From the NCBI RefSeq assembly GCF_920984675.1, contig NZ_CAKLBV010000036.1, forward strand, positions 1-47,077: DNA of 47,077 nucleotides, written 5' to 3'. The translations under genes and the position numbers were made by a program. This document shows, piece by piece, positions 16,376 through 25,748 of this stretch (within the stretch, counting starts at the first letter, position 1; every line of letters starts with the position of its first letter). The notes below the pieces were generated by a model. That model was not told the DNA's origin and did no database searches. It was given only the letters and a program-made list of their open reading frames with translations. This DNA comes from Methylobacterium sp. Leaf118 (GTDB lineage Bacteria > Pseudomonadota > Alphaproteobacteria > Rhizobiales > Beijerinckiaceae).

Positions 16376-16747
16376 TCAGATGACCATCGCGATTTCGAAG
16401 CGATGCCCGTCCGGATCGCTGAACCGGACTGCGTAGATGCCGCTGTACCATCGCGCCTCCTCGACATCGCCTGCGCCGAGGCGGATGACGAGGTCGTGCG
16501 CGCGATCGACCCGTTCGATATCGTCGACGCACAGGACAATGATTCCGCCGATCCCGCCAACCCGGTCGGCGCCCGGCGCGGCCTCGCGGACGATGATCCG
16601 CGGAAGGAAATCCGCCGACGGGTCCCACAATATAGCCTGGGGGACGGGACGGACCTCGACGATTCCGAACTCTCCGGACAGCCCCTCGTAGAAGGCGACC
16701 GCGCGCGTCCAGTCGAGCGTTTCGAGAATGATGGCTTCAACGATCAT
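16376..16747 (-). CDS. VOC (glyoxalase/bleomycin-resistance) family protein
   Basis: 123 residues, one VOC unit pair. The N-terminal half has LDWTRAVAFYEGLSG and the C-terminal half ends FSDPDGHRFEIAMVI, the usual SDPDGxxxEI signature with the metal-ligand Glu. Substrate cannot be told. It stands between the ATP-grasp gene and radC; the 16191-16375 gap upstream of the ATP-grasp gene holds no gene. Confidence 0.85.
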   Translation of the reverse strand: MIVEAIILETLDWTRAVAFYEGLSGEFGIVEVRPVPQAILWDPSADFLPRIIVREAAPGADRVGGIGGIIVLCVDDIERVDRAHDLVIRLGAGDVEEARWYSGIYAVRFSDPDGHRFEIAMVI

Positions 16748-16799
16748 GTCTGAACCGCGACAGGCGGCGCTGCCCCACGGGCGCCCACAGGAGCACCGC

Positions 16800-17537
16800 T
16801 CACCCGATCAGCTTCAACCCCTTGAGGCTCGCATGTCCGTCGCGGCCCAGAATCACGTGGTCGTGCACCACGATACCCAGCGGATCGAGCACCGTGACGA
16901 TCTCGCGGGTCATGCGGATGTCGGTGCCCGAGGGCGTCGGGTCGCCGGATGGGTGGTTGTGGGCCAGGATGATCGCGGTCGAGGAGAGTTCGAGCGCCCG
17001 GCGCGCGACCTCCCGGGGATAGACCGGCGTGTGATCGACGGTGCCGCGGCCCTGCACCTCGTCGGCGATGAGGTGATTGCGCCGGTCGAGGAAGAGCACG
17101 CGGAACTCTTCGCGGGCCGAAAAGGCCATGGTGGCGCGCAGGTATTCGAGCAGCGCCGCCCATGAGGCGAGGAGCGGCCGGGCCGCGATGGCACCCTTGG
17201 CGAGCCGCCGTCCCGCGGCCTCCATCAGCTTCAGGTCGGAGATGACACCCGCGCTGACGCCCTCGACCTCGGCGAGCCGGGCGGGCTCGGCGCTGAGAAC
17301 CTCGGCAAAGGAGCCGAAGCGTCGAATCAGCGCCTTGGCGAGCGGCTTCACGTCCCGCCGGGGAATCGCCCGGAACAAGGCGAGTTCGAGGAGTTCGTAG
17401 TCGGGCAGCGCCTCGGCGCCGTGCTCCGCGAAGCGGGCACGCAGGCGCTCGCGATGGCCGTGATAGTGCGGCGCTTCCGCGGATGGGGCCTCGGCGAGAC
17501 CCGGCAGGCCGGGGGGATCGAGGGGCCGGGGGGCCAT
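16800..17537 (-). CDS. radC: RadC-like JAB/MPN domain protein
   Basis: 245 residues. The N-terminus is a helix-hairpin-helix part ([30 protein letters not shown]), the C-terminus a JAMM metalloprotease-like domain with [15 protein letters not shown], the EHxHxSxxD-type metal site. RadC proteins are conserved but of unsettled function; the JAMM motif suggests an isopeptidase-like or nuclease activity. It starts 28 bp after the map stop, same strand, so likely cotranscribed. Confidence 0.93.
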   Translation of the reverse strand: MAPRPLDPPGLPGLAEAPSAEAPHYHGHRERLRARFAEHGAEALPDYELLELALFRAIPRRDVKPLAKALIRRFGSFAEVLSAEPARLAEVEGVSAGVISDLKLMEAAGRRLAKGAIAARPLLASWAALLEYLRATMAFSAREEFRVLFLDRRNHLIADEVQGRGTVDHTPVYPREVARRALELSSTAIILAHNHPSGDPTPSGTDIRMTREIVTVLDPLGIVVHDHVILGRDGHASLKGLKLIG

Positions 17538-17565
17538 CGGCGGCAGTCCCGCGTCGCCCGGCGCG

Positions 17566-18393
17566 TCAACCCTGCGGCTTCGGCTGGTCGAGTCCCTTGG
17601 GCGAGAGGGTGAAGATCTCGTAGCCGTCTTCCGTCACCGCCACCGTGTGCTCGAACTGCGCCGAGAGGGAGCGATCGCGGGTCACCGCGGTCCAGCCGTC
17701 GGAGAGGACCTTCACGTCCGGGCGACCGAGATTGATCATCGGCTCGACGGTGAAGAACTGGCCGGGCTTGAGCGGCACGTCGTAGCTCGCCTCGACGTAG
17801 TGCAGGATCGTCGGTGCGTCGTGGTAGAGGCGCCCGAGGCCGTGGCCGCAGAAATCCCGCACCACCGAGCAGCGCTCGGCTTCCGCGAAGGTCTGGATCG
17901 CGCGGCCGATGTCGTTGGTCGAGCCGCCGGGCTTCACCGCCCGGATGCCGCGCATCAGCGCCTCGTAGGTGATCTCGCACAGGCGCTGCGCCTTGCGCGG
18001 CACTTCGCCGATATAGGCCATGCGGCTCGAATCCCCGTGCCAACCGTCGAGGATCAGGCAGATGTCGAGGTTGACGATGTCGCCCTCGCGCAGGGGCTTG
18101 TCGTTGGGGATGCCGTGGCAGACGACGTGGTTGATCGAGGTGCAGATCGACTTGCGGTAGCCGCGGTAGAACAGCGAGGCCGGATAGGCCCCGTGGTCCA
18201 TCCCGAACTCGAAGGCGAGTTGGTCGAGATGTTCCGTCGTCACCCCGGGCTGGGCCGCCTCGACCAGCAGGTCGAGGGCCTCGGCGGTCAGGCGGCCGGC
18301 CCGGCGCATGCCCTCGAATCCCTCGGGCCCGTGGATCGGCGGCTCCGGGGCGCGACGGCCGCCCTCGGCCACGGCTTGCTCGTCTCGGCTCAT
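17566..18393 (-). CDS. map: Type I methionine aminopeptidase
   Basis: Removes N-terminal Met from nascent proteins; dimetal enzyme, cytoplasmic. 275 residues, about 10 longer than E. coli Map because of an N-terminal extension. The five metal ligands are all present: Asp110 and Asp121 ([15 protein letters not shown]), His184 (GHGLGR), Glu217 (VEPM) and Glu248 (QFEHT); the substrate His is His93 in VCHGIP. Essential. Divergent from the zinc-finger gene at 18546. Confidence 0.96.
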   Translation of the reverse strand: MSRDEQAVAEGGRRAPEPPIHGPEGFEGMRRAGRLTAEALDLLVEAAQPGVTTEHLDQLAFEFGMDHGAYPASLFYRGYRKSICTSINHVVCHGIPNDKPLREGDIVNLDICLILDGWHGDSSRMAYIGEVPRKAQRLCEITYEALMRGIRAVKPGGSTNDIGRAIQTFAEAERCSVVRDFCGHGLGRLYHDAPTILHYVEASYDVPLKPGQFFTVEPMINLGRPDVKVLSDGWTAVTRDRSLSAQFEHTVAVTEDGYEIFTLSPKGLDQPKPQG

Positions 18394-18545
18394 GGATGTC
18401 GGGCGCTGTGCAGTTCGGAGGCGGCGGATCGTTCCGTCTTACGCCGCGGCGGGCCTCTCGCCAACCCGCCGCTCCGGTCCCGAGGGCCCGGCTAGGATTA
18501 CGGCGTCGAACGCGCTAGACGAAGGCTCCGGCTCAGGGACGTGCG

Positions 18546-18809
18546 ATGGCTGACAAGGCGGTTCCCCATTATCACAACCAGCCCGGCATGCGGGTGGTCT
18601 CGGTGGGCTCCAAGGAGTTCATGTGCATCGGCGCCCTGCCGCCCTTCGACCATCCGCACGTGTTCCTCGACATGGGCGCGGACAGCGAGATCATCTGCCA
18701 GTACTGCTCGACCCTGTTCCGCCACGATCCCGAGCTGAAGGCCGGCGCCGCGAAGCCGGAAGCCTGCGTCTGGACGGACACCGTCGGCGGAGCCACGAAG
18801 GCGGCCTGA
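18546..18809 (+). CDS. NDUFS6-type zinc-finger (CHCC) protein
   Basis: 87 residues with the conserved block KEFMCIGALPPFDHPHVFLD followed by CQYCSTLF, giving the Cys-His-Cys-Cys zinc site. Homologous to the zinc-binding part of the complex I accessory subunit NDUFS6, and commonly encoded as a stand-alone small protein in alphaproteobacteria. The following monooxygenase GTG starts 7 bp after its stop, so the two are probably cotranscribed. A complex I assembly role is an inference from the family. Confidence 0.92.
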   Translation: MADKAVPHYHNQPGMRVVSVGSKEFMCIGALPPFDHPHVFLDMGADSEIICQYCSTLFRHDPELKAGAAKPEACVWTDTVGGATKAA

Positions 18810-18816
18810 GCCGGCC

Positions 18817-20004
18817 GTGGCGCCGCTCTCCATCGCCATCGTCGGCGCGGGCATCGGTGGGCTCACCGCCGCCCTCTCCCTGGCGGGCGCGGGCCACGCC
18901 GTCACCCTGATCGAGCGCCGCACCGGCTTCTCGGAGGTGGGCGCGGGCCTCCAACTCTCCCCGAATGCCAGCGGCGTGCTGATCCGGCTCGGTCTCGGCG
19001 CGGCGCTCCGTCGGGCGGCCGACGAGCCGCCGGGCGTCACCGTCCGCGCCCTGGCCACCGGCCGGGTGATCGGCGGGATTCGCCTCGGGGCGAGCCTGCG
19101 CGAGCGGCACGCCGCGCCCTACTACGTCATCCACCGCGCTGACCTGCAGACGCTGCTCCTCGATGCCGTGCGCGGTCGCTCGGGTATCCGGCTCGGCATC
19201 GGGCGCACGGTGGCCGATCTGACCGAGGATGCGGGCGGCGTCACCCTGTCCGTGTCGGGCGTCGATGGAGGGCGCCGCGAGACCCTGCGGGTCGATTGCG
19301 TGATCGGTGCCGACGGGGTCCGCTCGGGCTTGCGGAGCCGCTTCGACAAGCGCCCCCTGCGCCAGCACCGGCAGGCGGCGTGGCGCGCCCTGATCCCGCG
19401 GGAGGCTGCACCGGAGGCATTCCAGGGCGAGGAGACCGGGCTCTGGCTCGGGCCCCGGCGCCACGTGGTCCATTATCCCGTGGGTGGGGGACGGCGACTC
19501 AACGTCGTCGCCATCGCGCCCGAGCGTGAGGGCGACGAGGATTGGGGCCGGATCGGCGATCCTGCGGCCCTGCGCGATCACTTCCCCGATGCAGCGCCCG
19601 CGCTGGCCGAATTGCTGCGGACGCCGGACGCCTGGGTGGTCTGGTCCCTCGTGGATCGTCCGGCGGTGCGGCCGATGGCACGCGGGCGCCTCGCCCTCCT
19701 CGGCGACGCCGCCCATCCGGTCCTGCCCTTCCTGGCCCAGGGCGCGGCGCTCGCCATCGAGGATGCGGCCGTGCTGACCGCGCAGCTCTCGGCTGCGCCC
19801 GACGTTCCGACCGCGCTCGCGGCCTATGCGGCGGAGCGCGCCACCCGCGTGAGGGCCGTCCAGCGGGCCGCCCGCGGCAACGGGCGCTTCTACCATGCCG
19901 GCCGCCTGGTCGGCTTTGCCCGCAACACCGTCATGGCCCGGCTCGGCCCCGAGGGCATGAGCGCGCGTTATGCGTGGCTCTACGGCTGGACGCCACCGGC
20001 TTGA
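18817..20004 (+). CDS. FAD-dependent aromatic hydroxylase-like monooxygenase
   Basis: 395 residues from a GTG. Class A flavoprotein monooxygenase: N-terminal Rossmann GAGIGGLTAALSLAGAG (residues about 8-24), the DG motif in CVIGADGVRSGLRSRF, and the GD motif in LALLGDAAHPVLPFLAQG. Closest in style to salicylate/6-hydroxynicotinate 3-monooxygenase-like enzymes; the substrate (perhaps a ubiquinone-ring or aromatic compound) cannot be assigned. Signals for export are absent. Seven bp after the zinc-finger gene. Confidence 0.9.
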   Translation: MAPLSIAIVGAGIGGLTAALSLAGAGHAVTLIERRTGFSEVGAGLQLSPNASGVLIRLGLGAALRRAADEPPGVTVRALATGRVIGGIRLGASLRERHAAPYYVIHRADLQTLLLDAVRGRSGIRLGIGRTVADLTEDAGGVTLSVSGVDGGRRETLRVDCVIGADGVRSGLRSRFDKRPLRQHRQAAWRALIPREAAPEAFQGEETGLWLGPRRHVVHYPVGGGRRLNVVAIAPEREGDEDWGRIGDPAALRDHFPDAAPALAELLRTPDAWVVWSLVDRPAVRPMARGRLALLGDAAHPVLPFLAQGAALAIEDAAVLTAQLSAAPDVPTALAAYAAERATRVRAVQRAARGNGRFYHAGRLVGFARNTVMARLGPEGMSARYAWLYGWTPPA

Positions 20005-20116
20005 TCTGCCCCCGCCGCCCCGCTACCGCTGGCGCCAGGCGCACCCCGGAGATCCGACCGCCGCCGCCTCATCCAGCAGGGGAGGCGACGCGAGACATCT
20101 CCCGAACGCGCCTCAT

Positions 20117-20203
20117 GCGGACGTGGCGGAATCGGTAGACGCACGAGACTTAAAATCTTGCGGCCCCACGGCTATGCGGGTTCGAGTCCCGCCGTCCGCA
20201 CCA
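20117..20203 (+). tRNA. tRNA-Leu (anticodon UAA)
   Basis: 87 nt including encoded CCA. The acceptor 20117-20123 (GCGGACG) pairs with 20193-20199 (CGTCCGC), followed by A and CCA. Anticodon stem CGAGA/TCTTG encloses loop CTTAAAA, with anticodon TAA at 20151-20153. A long variable arm (GCGGCCCCACGGCTATGC region) and GGTTCGAGTCC T-loop are typical of class II tRNA-Leu. Confidence 0.96.
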
Positions 20204-20269
20204 CATCACCAATCGGGCAAAGCGCTCACCGGAAACGGGCCGGAACATGGCCCCACGTCCGCCGGTGGA

Positions 20270-20286
20270 TCGCCCCCTAGGGGCGA
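20270..20286. terminator. Hairpin between convergent tRNA-Leu and argC
   Basis: Arms TCGCCCC (20270-20276) and GGGGCGA (20280-20286) are perfect, loop CTA. No good T tract follows on either strand, so a terminator role is only possible. Confidence 0.3.
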
Positions 20287-20317
20287 CCGTAGCGTTTGAG
20301 GGCCGCGCGCGCGGGGC

Positions 20318-21259
20318 TCAATCCAGCCCGAGCATGAGAACGAGATTCTGCACCGCCGCGCCCGAGGCGCCCTTGCCGAGATTGTCGAGGCGAGCGACCA
20401 GCACGGCTTGGCGGTGGTCGTCCGAGCCGAACACCCGCAGCTCCAGTCCGTCGGTATCGTTGAGGGCCTCCGGCTCGATCCGCTCGCGATGGGCGCCGGC
20501 CTCGGCGCCGGGGACGAGCCGCACTTGCGCCGCGCCGGCATAAGCCTCGGCGAGGGCCGCTTCGAGGTCGCCGGCGGTGGGCAGGCCGGGCAGCGTGTCG
20601 AGGTGGAGCGGAATGCTCACGAGCATGCCCTGACGGAAATTGCCGACGGACGGGATGAAGATCGGCCGACGGGTCAGCCCGCTATAGGTCTGAAGCTCCG
20701 GCACATGCTTGTGCGCGAAGCCGAGGCCGTACAGCTCGAAGGCCGGAGCCTGTCCCGCCTCGTAGGCCTCGATCATGCTCTTGCCGCCGCCGCTATAGCC
20801 GCTCACGGCGTTGACGCTGATCGGATGGTCAGGGGCGATCAGGCCCCGCTCGACCAATGGGCGCAGCAGCGCGATGCCGCCGGTCGGGTAGCAGCCCGGA
20901 TTGGCGACCCGCCGCGAGGCGCGGATGGCGTCGGCCTGTCCGGGCGTCAGTTCGGCGAAGCCGTAGGTCCAGCCCGGGGCGACCCGGTGGGCGGTGCTGG
21001 CATCGAGAAGCCGGGGGCCGCCGCCGGGGAGGGAATCGGCGAGCGCGGCCGTTTCGCGCGAGGCGTCGTCGGGCAGGCACAAAACCACGAGGTCGACCTG
21101 CTCGAGGATGGCCCGCTTGGCGGCGGGGTCCTTGCGCCTCTCGTGCGGAATGCTGACGAGCTCGACGCGGCCCTCGTGCTCCAGGCGTTCGCGGATGCCG
21201 AGTCCGGTCGTGCCGGCCTCGCCGTCGATGAACACCTTGGGGGCGGTGGCCTCTGGCAT
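20318..21259 (-). CDS. argC: N-acetyl-gamma-glutamyl-phosphate reductase, short type
   Basis: NADPH-dependent step 3 of arginine synthesis: N-acetylglutamyl phosphate to its semialdehyde. 313 residues from the ATG at 21259, the shorter type-2 Arg[18 protein letters not shown] is the NADP-binding start, Cys123 in [11 protein letters not shown] is the catalytic nucleophile, and [11 protein letters not shown] carries the conserved His. The open frame continues upstream to 21691 only because of GC bias; [10 protein letters not shown] is the family N-terminus. Confidence 0.95.
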   Translation of the reverse strand: MPEATAPKVFIDGEAGTTGLGIRERLEHEGRVELVSIPHERRKDPAAKRAILEQVDLVVLCLPDDASRETAALADSLPGGGPRLLDASTAHRVAPGWTYGFAELTPGQADAIRASRRVANPGCYPTGGIALLRPLVERGLIAPDHPISVNAVSGYSGGGKSMIEAYEAGQAPAFELYGLGFAHKHVPELQTYSGLTRRPIFIPSVGNFRQGMLVSIPLHLDTLPGLPTAGDLEAALAEAYAGAAQVRLVPGAEAGAHRERIEPEALNDTDGLELRVFGSDDHRQAVLVARLDNLGKGASGAAVQNLVLMLGLD

Positions 21260-21425
21260 CGTGATCCTCGCTCGGCCGGGTGCGGCCGCCTCGTTGCTGG
21301 CGCGCAGGTGGAAGCTTCGTCCGGCCCTGTCAACGCTCATGGCCTCCGGCACGACGCGCGCCGCCTCCTGTGGAGCGCGCGGGCGCGGCCCGGAACTCAC
21401 CCTGCGGCCTCCTGTTGACAGGCGA

Positions 21426-21977
21426 ATGTCGATCGACCGGGTCGCGGAGTGGATGATGGCGGAGCGCGCGAAGAAGACCGATCCTAAGCTTTGGGAGAAG
21501 GTCAAGGACGAGGTCACGAACTCGTCGAAAGGCGGCAAGCCGGGCCAATGGTCGGCCCGCAAGGCGCAGATGGCGACCACCGAGTACAAGAAGGAGGGCG
21601 GCCGATACGAGGGCCGCAAGTCCGACGACAACAGCCTCAAGCAATGGACCGACGAGCAGTGGGGTACGAAGTCGGGCGAGGCGAGCGGCAAGACCGGCGA
21701 GCGCTACCTGCCCGAGAAGGCTCGTGAGACGCTCACGGCATCCGAGTATCGCCGCTCCACCGCGAAGAAGCGGGCCGATTCTGCCCAGGGCAAGCAGCAC
21801 TCGAAGCAGCCGGCCGACGTGGCCAAGAAAGCGGCTTCGGCACGCAAGACCGGCAAGACCGCGAACGCCTCCGGAGGGGACACCAAGGCGGAGCTGATGG
21901 AGCGGGCGAGAAAGCGCGACATCGCCGGCCGCTCGAAGATGACGAAGGGTGAACTGGAACGCGCCCTCGGCGCCTGA
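21426..21977 (+). CDS. DUF5872-like basic protein with C-terminal SAP/Rho-N-like motif
   Basis: 183 residues from the ATG at 21426; an alternative Met lies 10 residues in. The conserved part reads [20 protein letters not shown] ... QWSARKAQ, then [15 protein letters not shown] and [10 protein letters not shown]. It is rich in Lys, Ser and Gly. A Lys/Ala-rich linker leads to a tail ([20 protein letters not shown]) like the SAP/Rho-N nucleic-acid-binding motif. Family known mostly as uncharacterised DUF5872. DNA or RNA binding is inferred from the tail only. Stands alone, divergent from argC. Confidence 0.85.
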   Translation: MSIDRVAEWMMAERAKKTDPKLWEKVKDEVTNSSKGGKPGQWSARKAQMATTEYKKEGGRYEGRKSDDNSLKQWTDEQWGTKSGEASGKTGERYLPEKARETLTASEYRRSTAKKRADSAQGKQHSKQPADVAKKAASARKTGKTANASGGDTKAELMERARKRDIAGRSKMTKGELERALGA

Positions 21978-22101
21978 CGCCAGGAGCCGGTGACCACCGG
22001 GCGGCGTCGCGAAGGGTGACGGAACCGAGCGCAATGCGACCGCCCCGCTTCCGCGGCGTCTCGGGATGGCGACGGCGAACCGATCGCCGTCGCCGCGCGG
22101 T

Positions 22102-22347
22102 TCAGAGACCCGCCGCGGCCTTCAGCGCCGCGTTGATCCGGTCATGCCAGCCGGGACCGTCCTTCTGGAAATGCTCCAGAACGGCCTTGTCGATCCGCAG
22201 CGACACCGTTTCCCGCGCACCGGGGATGGCGGCGGGGGCCGGCGCGGCGGGCGCTGCTTCGGGGGTCTTCCGGGTCACGGCGCGGAAGGCGGCCTCGGCC
22301 GTCTGACGCGGATCGCTGGAACGGCGGCTGCGGTGGTCGATCGCCAT
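22102..22347 (-). CDS. BrnA-like antitoxin family protein (no BrnT partner seen)
   Basis: 81 residues. The C-terminal half RETVSLRIDKAVLEHFQKDG followed by PGWHDRINAALKAA is the BrnA-type ribbon-helix-helix DNA-binding motif of a type II antitoxin. The N-terminal half is an Ala/Pro-rich linker. The usual BrnT toxin gene is not adjacent: the upstream neighbour (5 bp away) encodes a different 78-residue protein and downstream is a GC-rich gap. It may act as a solitary DNA-binding regulator. Confidence 0.8.
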   Translation of the reverse strand: MAIDHRSRRSSDPRQTAEAAFRAVTRKTPEAAPAAPAPAAIPGARETVSLRIDKAVLEHFQKDGPGWHDRINAALKAAAGL

Positions 22348-22352
22348 GACGG

Positions 22353-22589
22353 TCAGACCGCCGCCTTCTTGCGGCTGCGCTTGGGGGCGGGCGGCGGCGC
22401 GGCGGCCCGGACGGCGGCCTCTTCGGCTTCCTTCGCCAAGCGCAGGGCCTTCAGCCGCACCGTCCGCTCATCGACCGCTTTGACCGCCGCGAGATGCTCC
22501 GCCATGGCCTGCTGACCCTCGCGGGCCATCCGCTCGGCCCGCTCCGCGCGATCCGCCGCGCGGGTTTTGGCGTCTGTGTCGTCACTCAT
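22353..22589 (-). CDS. Small charged coiled-coil-like hypothetical protein
   Basis: 78 residues from the ATG at 22589: an Ala/Glu/Arg-rich helical stretch (AADRAERAERMAREGQQAMAE) and a basic tail KRSRKKAAV. No family recognised. Five bp upstream of the BrnA-like gene in the same direction, so it is probably in one operon with it. A 17-bp palindrome lies 43 bp upstream of the start. Confidence 0.6.
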   Translation of the reverse strand: MSDDTDAKTRAADRAERAERMAREGQQAMAEHLAAVKAVDERTVRLKALRLAKEAEEAAVRAAAPPPAPKRSRKKAAV

Positions 22590-22903
22590 CGCAAAGGAAA
22601 CTTTCAAGTTTGATCCAACCCCTCGGGGCCGGAACGGACGGTCCGTTCGGCCACAATCCATCGGAAGGGTGAGCACGCGGCCGGATGCCGTGCCCGAGGA
22701 TCTGCCTGTTACCGAGACGATTAGCACGAAAGGGGAGGCCGTGACGAATCCGGTCAAGACCTTGCGGCCGAGTCGTCCGCAGCGTCCTGACTTGCGGGAG
22801 GGAACATCACGGCGAGCGCGTGCGACCGCCCCGTCCGCACACCCTCAAGTGCCGAACGACGATCGCTCCAGGCCACCGGCGACTTCTCGCGCGACGGTCC
22901 GGA
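22590..22903. other. Intergenic region with candidate operator
   Basis: 314 bp between two minus-strand genes. It contains a palindrome (see 22632-22648) and a mildly AT-rich stretch at 22590-22620 that could be the promoter of the BrnA-like pair. No further gene seen. Confidence 0.4.
22632..22648. promoter_or_regulatory. 17-bp palindrome upstream of the BrnA-like pair
   Basis: GAACGGAC (22632-22639) and GTCCGTTC (22641-22648) are perfect inverted arms around one G, 43 bp before the ATG at 22589. Type II antitoxins often repress their own promoter through such sites; this is an inference from position. Confidence 0.4.
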
Positions 22904-24301
22904 TTACGCCCGCAACACCTTGCCCGGGTTGAGGAGCCCGTCCGGGTCGAGGGCGTGCTTGAGGCGACGGGCCAGAGCCATCTCCTCCGGACGGCGGCGC
23001 CGGGCGAGCTCGTCGACGCGGTATTGCCCGATTCCATGCTCGGCGGAGATGCTTCCGGCGAAGTGATCGACCACATCGTGGACGATCCGGTTGATGGTGG
23101 GGCTGTCGTGCTCGGGTCCGATCAGGACATTGTAGTGCAGGTTGCCGTCTCCCATGTGGCCGAACACGTTCGGGACGGTGCCGGGCGCGTCCTCGGCCAG
23201 CGCCCGGTCGGCGGCCTCCAGGAAGGCGGGAATCGCCGGGATCGGCACCGAGACGTCGTGCTTCACCGATCGCCCCTGGTGGGCTTCGCACTCGGTGATG
23301 CGCTCGCGCAGGCCCCAGAGGCCCGCGGCCTGCCCCTTCGATTCCGCGAGTACGCCGTCCAGGGCGTCCCCGCGCTCCAGGGACCCGCCGAGGGTGCCCT
23401 CGACCGCGTCGCGCAGGCCCGACAGGCTCGAGCCCGCCTCGAGCAGGACGCACCAGGGCGAGGGGGGCAGCGGGCTCGTCATCCCGGCATGGCGCTCAAG
23501 CAGATCGAAGGAGCAGCGTGAGATCAGCTCGAAGGCCTGGATCGTGTCGCCGAGGCCGTCCTGCGCGGTGGCGAGCACCCGCAAAGCCGCCTCAGGGTCG
23601 GGCACGGCCAGAAGCGCGGTCTCGGTGAAGCGCGGCCGGGGCACGAGACGCAGCACCGCCGCGGTGACGATGCCGAGGGTGCCCTCGCTGCCGATGAAGA
23701 GCTGCTTCCAGTCGTAGCCGGCATTGTCCTTGCGGAGCGCGCGCATCCCGTCGACGACGCTGCCGTCCGCGAGCACGACTTCGAGGCCGAGCACGAGGTT
23801 TCGGGTCATGCCGTAGCGCAGCACGTTGATGCCGCCGGCATTGGTGGCGATCATGCCCCCGATCATCGCGGAGCCCTCCGCCGCGTAGCTCACCGGGAAC
23901 AGCCGGCCGGCGGCCTCCGCCGCCGCCTGGGCCGCCTGCACCACGCAGCCCGCCTCGACCGCCAGAGTGAGGCCGACCGGATCGACCGCGCGGACGGCGT
24001 TCATCCGGGCCAGCGAGAGCACGATCTGGCGCCCCGACGCGTCGGGCGTCGCCCCGCCCGCAAGCCCGGTATGACCCCCCTGCGGCACCAGGGCGATGCC
24101 GGCCTCGCGGCACAGGCCGACCACGGCCGCGACCTGCTCCGTGCGCGACGGCCGCACCACCGCGGCGGGCCGGCCGGGGAACAGGCGGCGCCAGTCGATC
24201 GCGAAGGCCGCGCAATCGGCCTCGTCCGTCAGGAGCCCGCCCGGTCCCAACGTGGCGTCGAGACGGGCGAAGAGGTCGGACGGCAGGCCGGTCGCGCTCA
24301 T
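22904..24301 (-). CDS. FAD-binding oxidase, probable D-2-hydroxyglutarate dehydrogenase
   Basis: 465-residue flavoprotein of the GlcD/DLD/D2HGDH family. FAD-binding PCMH fold: GGHTGLAGGATPD and NAGGINVLRYGMTRNLVLGL; the C-terminal cap has FGHMGDGNLHYN and SAEHGIGQY with metal-binding His. D-lactate or glycolate would also fit the family. I favour D-2-hydroxyglutarate because the gene is 17 bp downstream of serA: SerA is known in some bacteria to reduce 2-oxoglutarate to D-2-hydroxyglutarate, which a neighbouring D2HGDH then recycles. Function by context is an inference. Confidence 0.88.
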   Translation of the reverse strand: MSATGLPSDLFARLDATLGPGGLLTDEADCAAFAIDWRRLFPGRPAAVVRPSRTEQVAAVVGLCREAGIALVPQGGHTGLAGGATPDASGRQIVLSLARMNAVRAVDPVGLTLAVEAGCVVQAAQAAAEAAGRLFPVSYAAEGSAMIGGMIATNAGGINVLRYGMTRNLVLGLEVVLADGSVVDGMRALRKDNAGYDWKQLFIGSEGTLGIVTAAVLRLVPRPRFTETALLAVPDPEAALRVLATAQDGLGDTIQAFELISRCSFDLLERHAGMTSPLPPSPWCVLLEAGSSLSGLRDAVEGTLGGSLERGDALDGVLAESKGQAAGLWGLRERITECEAHQGRSVKHDVSVPIPAIPAFLEAADRALAEDAPGTVPNVFGHMGDGNLHYNVLIGPEHDSPTINRIVHDVVDHFAGSISAEHGIGQYRVDELARRRRPEEMALARRLKHALDPDGLLNPGKVLRA

Positions 24302-24318
24302 GGTGAAGACTCGGCTCC

Positions 24319-25569
24319 TCAGGTGATCCGGGCCTGGATCAAGCGGGTGCGCACCGTGCCCTCGATGGCGTTCAGCTCGGCGAGGATGCCGGCACGGTCG
24401 GCGGGGTCGGCATCGGCCTCCACCACCACGTAGCCCAACTCGCCCTCGGTCTGAAGGTACTGGGAGTCGATGTTGACGCCGCGCCGGGCGAGCGCTTGGT
24501 TGACGCGGCCGAGCACGCCGGGGACGTTCCGGTGCACGTGCAGGAAGCGGACGCCGCCTTGACGCGGCGGGATCTGGACCTGGGGAAAGTTCACGGCGCC
24601 CAGCGTCGAGCCGGTCTCGACATAATCGACCAGCTTGCGCGCGACCTCGGAGCCGATCCGATCCTGCGCCTCCTCGGTCGAGCCGCCGATATGCGGCGTG
24701 AGGATCACGTTCGGGATGCCCTGGAGGGGGGAGACGAAGCGCTCGTCGTTGGAGCGCGGCTCGACGGGGAACACATCGACCGCCGCGCCCCGCAAGCGGC
24801 CTTCCTTGAGCGCGAGGGCCAGCGCGTCGAGATCGACCACGGTGCCCCGGCTGTTGTTGATCAGATAGGCGCCCGGCTTCATCCGGCCGATTCGCTCGGC
24901 GCTCATGAGGCCATGGGTGAGCGACGTCTCCGGCACATGAAGACTCACGACGTCGCTGGCAGCGAGCAGGGCGTCGAGGCTCTCGGACGGCTCGGTATTG
25001 CCGTGGCGCAGCCGGTCGGTGAGATCGAAGAAGATCACCCGCATGCCCATCGCCTCGGCGAGGTTCGAGAGCTGCGCGCCGATATTGCCGTAGCCGACGA
25101 TGCCCAGCGTCTTCCCGCGCACCTCGAACGCGCTGTCTGCCGATTTGTCCCAGCCGCCGGCATGGGCCGCCTCGGAACGCGGCGTGATGCGGCGCAGCAG
25201 CATCACGATCTCGCCGATGGTCAGTTCGGCCACGCTGCGGGTGTTGGAGAACGGCGCGTTGAAGACCGGGATGCCGCGGGCGCGGGCCGCTTCGAGATCC
25301 ACCTGATTGGTGCCGACGCTGAAACAGCCGACCGCCACGAGGGCGGGGGCGGCGTCGAGCAGGCCGATCGTGACCCGGGTGCGCGAGCGAATCCCGAGAA
25401 CGTGAACGCCGGCGAGCGCCTCGGCATCGGCCGATCCCACGGCGCGCGGCAGGCGGCGCACGTCGCGGATGCCGGCCCGCGCCAGAACCTCCACCGCCGA
25501 CGGGGCGATGTTCTCGGCCAGAACGATGTTGACCTGATCCTGGAGCGTGAAGCTGTCCGTGCCCGGCAT
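24319..25569 (-). CDS. serA: D-3-phosphoglycerate dehydrogenase
   Basis: First step of phosphoserine synthesis; in serine-cycle methylotrophs serine also carries C1 units. 416 residues from the ATG at 25569, like E. coli SerA (about 410). GYGNIG at 159-164 binds NAD; catalytic residues are Arg241 (NNSRGT), Glu270 (FPVEP) and His293 (TPHIGGS). A C-terminal ACT domain (about 345-416, HVHRNVPGVLGRVNQALARR) suggests serine feedback. The longer frame to 25632 was rejected. The FAD oxidase follows by 17 bp. Confidence 0.94.
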   Translation of the reverse strand: MPGTDSFTLQDQVNIVLAENIAPSAVEVLARAGIRDVRRLPRAVGSADAEALAGVHVLGIRSRTRVTIGLLDAAPALVAVGCFSVGTNQVDLEAARARGIPVFNAPFSNTRSVAELTIGEIVMLLRRITPRSEAAHAGGWDKSADSAFEVRGKTLGIVGYGNIGAQLSNLAEAMGMRVIFFDLTDRLRHGNTEPSESLDALLAASDVVSLHVPETSLTHGLMSAERIGRMKPGAYLINNSRGTVVDLDALALALKEGRLRGAAVDVFPVEPRSNDERFVSPLQGIPNVILTPHIGGSTEEAQDRIGSEVARKLVDYVETGSTLGAVNFPQVQIPPRQGGVRFLHVHRNVPGVLGRVNQALARRGVNIDSQYLQTEGELGYVVVEADADPADRAGILAELNAIEGTVRTRLIQARIT

Positions 25570-25748
25570 GGTGTCGCCTTGCGCCTGTCGTCGATGAGCG
25601 ACCGCCATTGCATCAATGGTGCGGTGCGGCAATCGCCGGTCGGTGGCGTCGGGCGACGCCGGGCGCGATTTGTGACGCGGTTCTCCCGGAGGCCCTCATC
25701 CGGGAAACATCCTCCGCCGCGTTCGGTGGGACGGGGCTGACCTCCGCT

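Noticed and set aside
14619..16436. 605-residue plus-strand frame
   Set aside because: Antisense to the ATP-grasp protein; no recognisable protein.
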